Source: Devosia equisanguinis (GTDB lineage: Bacteria; Pseudomonadota; Alphaproteobacteria; Rhizobiales; Devosiaceae). From it: a stretch of DNA of 11,828 nt. Positions 11,822 to 11,828 of the stretch are shown here, one piece after another. Location: contig CAMDAL010000101.1 of assembly GCA_945888565.1 (NCBI GenBank), forward strand, positions 1 to 11,828, written 5' to 3'. Position numbers and translations under genes: made by a program. How positions within the stretch are numbered: position 1 is the stretch's first letter; each line of letters begins with the position of its first letter. The notes below the pieces were generated by a model, which was given only the letters and a program-made list of their open reading frames with translations, was not told where the DNA came from and did no database searches.

Positions 11822-11828
11822 AGCACCG

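Noticed and set aside
11654..11828. Coding sequence at the right end
   Set aside because: The stretch is the REP-like tandem pair; frames through it reflect palindrome composition only.

Overview
The window looks like chromosomal DNA of a GC-rich alphaproteobacterium, most probably Hyphomicrobiales and perhaps Devosia-like. This rests on recognised gene neighbourhoods (a TSUP permease with an Alph_Pro_TM/TIGR02186 partner, DUF952 with class-2 pyrD, Lhr-type helicase with PdeM), strong G/C preference at third positions, and REP-like GC-rich palindromes in the gaps. The genus is inference from memory of similar proteins. No phage, transposase, CRISPR array, tRNA or rRNA was seen. Ten protein genes are supported.

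Layout. 1-1783 (minus) is the N-terminal 594 residues of a long coiled-coil protein running off the left edge, with five perfect-period 30-residue repeats. The reading frame is open to the edge, so it is easily missed in favour of the false antisense ORF over it. Across a 248-bp divergent gap lies a NarL/FixJ-type response regulator (2032-2697, plus). Next come a TSUP (TauE/SafE) permease (2869-3801) and a signal-peptide, single-anchor Alph_Pro_TM protein (3798-4556), whose start and stop codons overlap. They converge, with a 3-bp gap, on the minus-strand pair of a ligase-associated Lhr-core helicase (5294-7777) and the PdeM-type metallophosphoesterase (4560-5252). Divergent from the helicase is a P-loop nucleoside/sugar kinase-like gene (7859-8539). 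A 202-bp gap holding two head-to-head REP-like elements separates it from the minus-strand operon DUF952-pyrD (10213 to 8742; GTGA overlap). Divergent from that operon is a LexA-like XRE/S24 repressor (10348-10992), then a dienelactone-hydrolase-family gene (11051-11653), then two more REP-like elements in tandem to the right edge.

How the parts fit. The window is mostly housekeeping and conserved-accessory genes in small units: cell polarity/envelope (coiled-coil protein), signalling (response regulator), anion or organosulfur export (TSUP pair), DNA repair (Lhr/PdeM), pyrimidine synthesis (PyrD) and a self-cleaving-type repressor. Possible regulatory signals are a CtrA-like box and a leader hairpin between the first two genes, a one-mismatch LexA-like box in front of the helicase, and an 18-bp near-palindrome in front of the S24 repressor. 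I see no clear new multi-gene defence or mobile system. The best leads are the uncharacterised TSUP/Alph_Pro_TM couple, the S24 repressor with its candidate operator, and the REP-like family with compensatory stem changes. Four genes (TSUP permease, PdeM, Lhr, PyrD) appear to use GTG or TTG starts.
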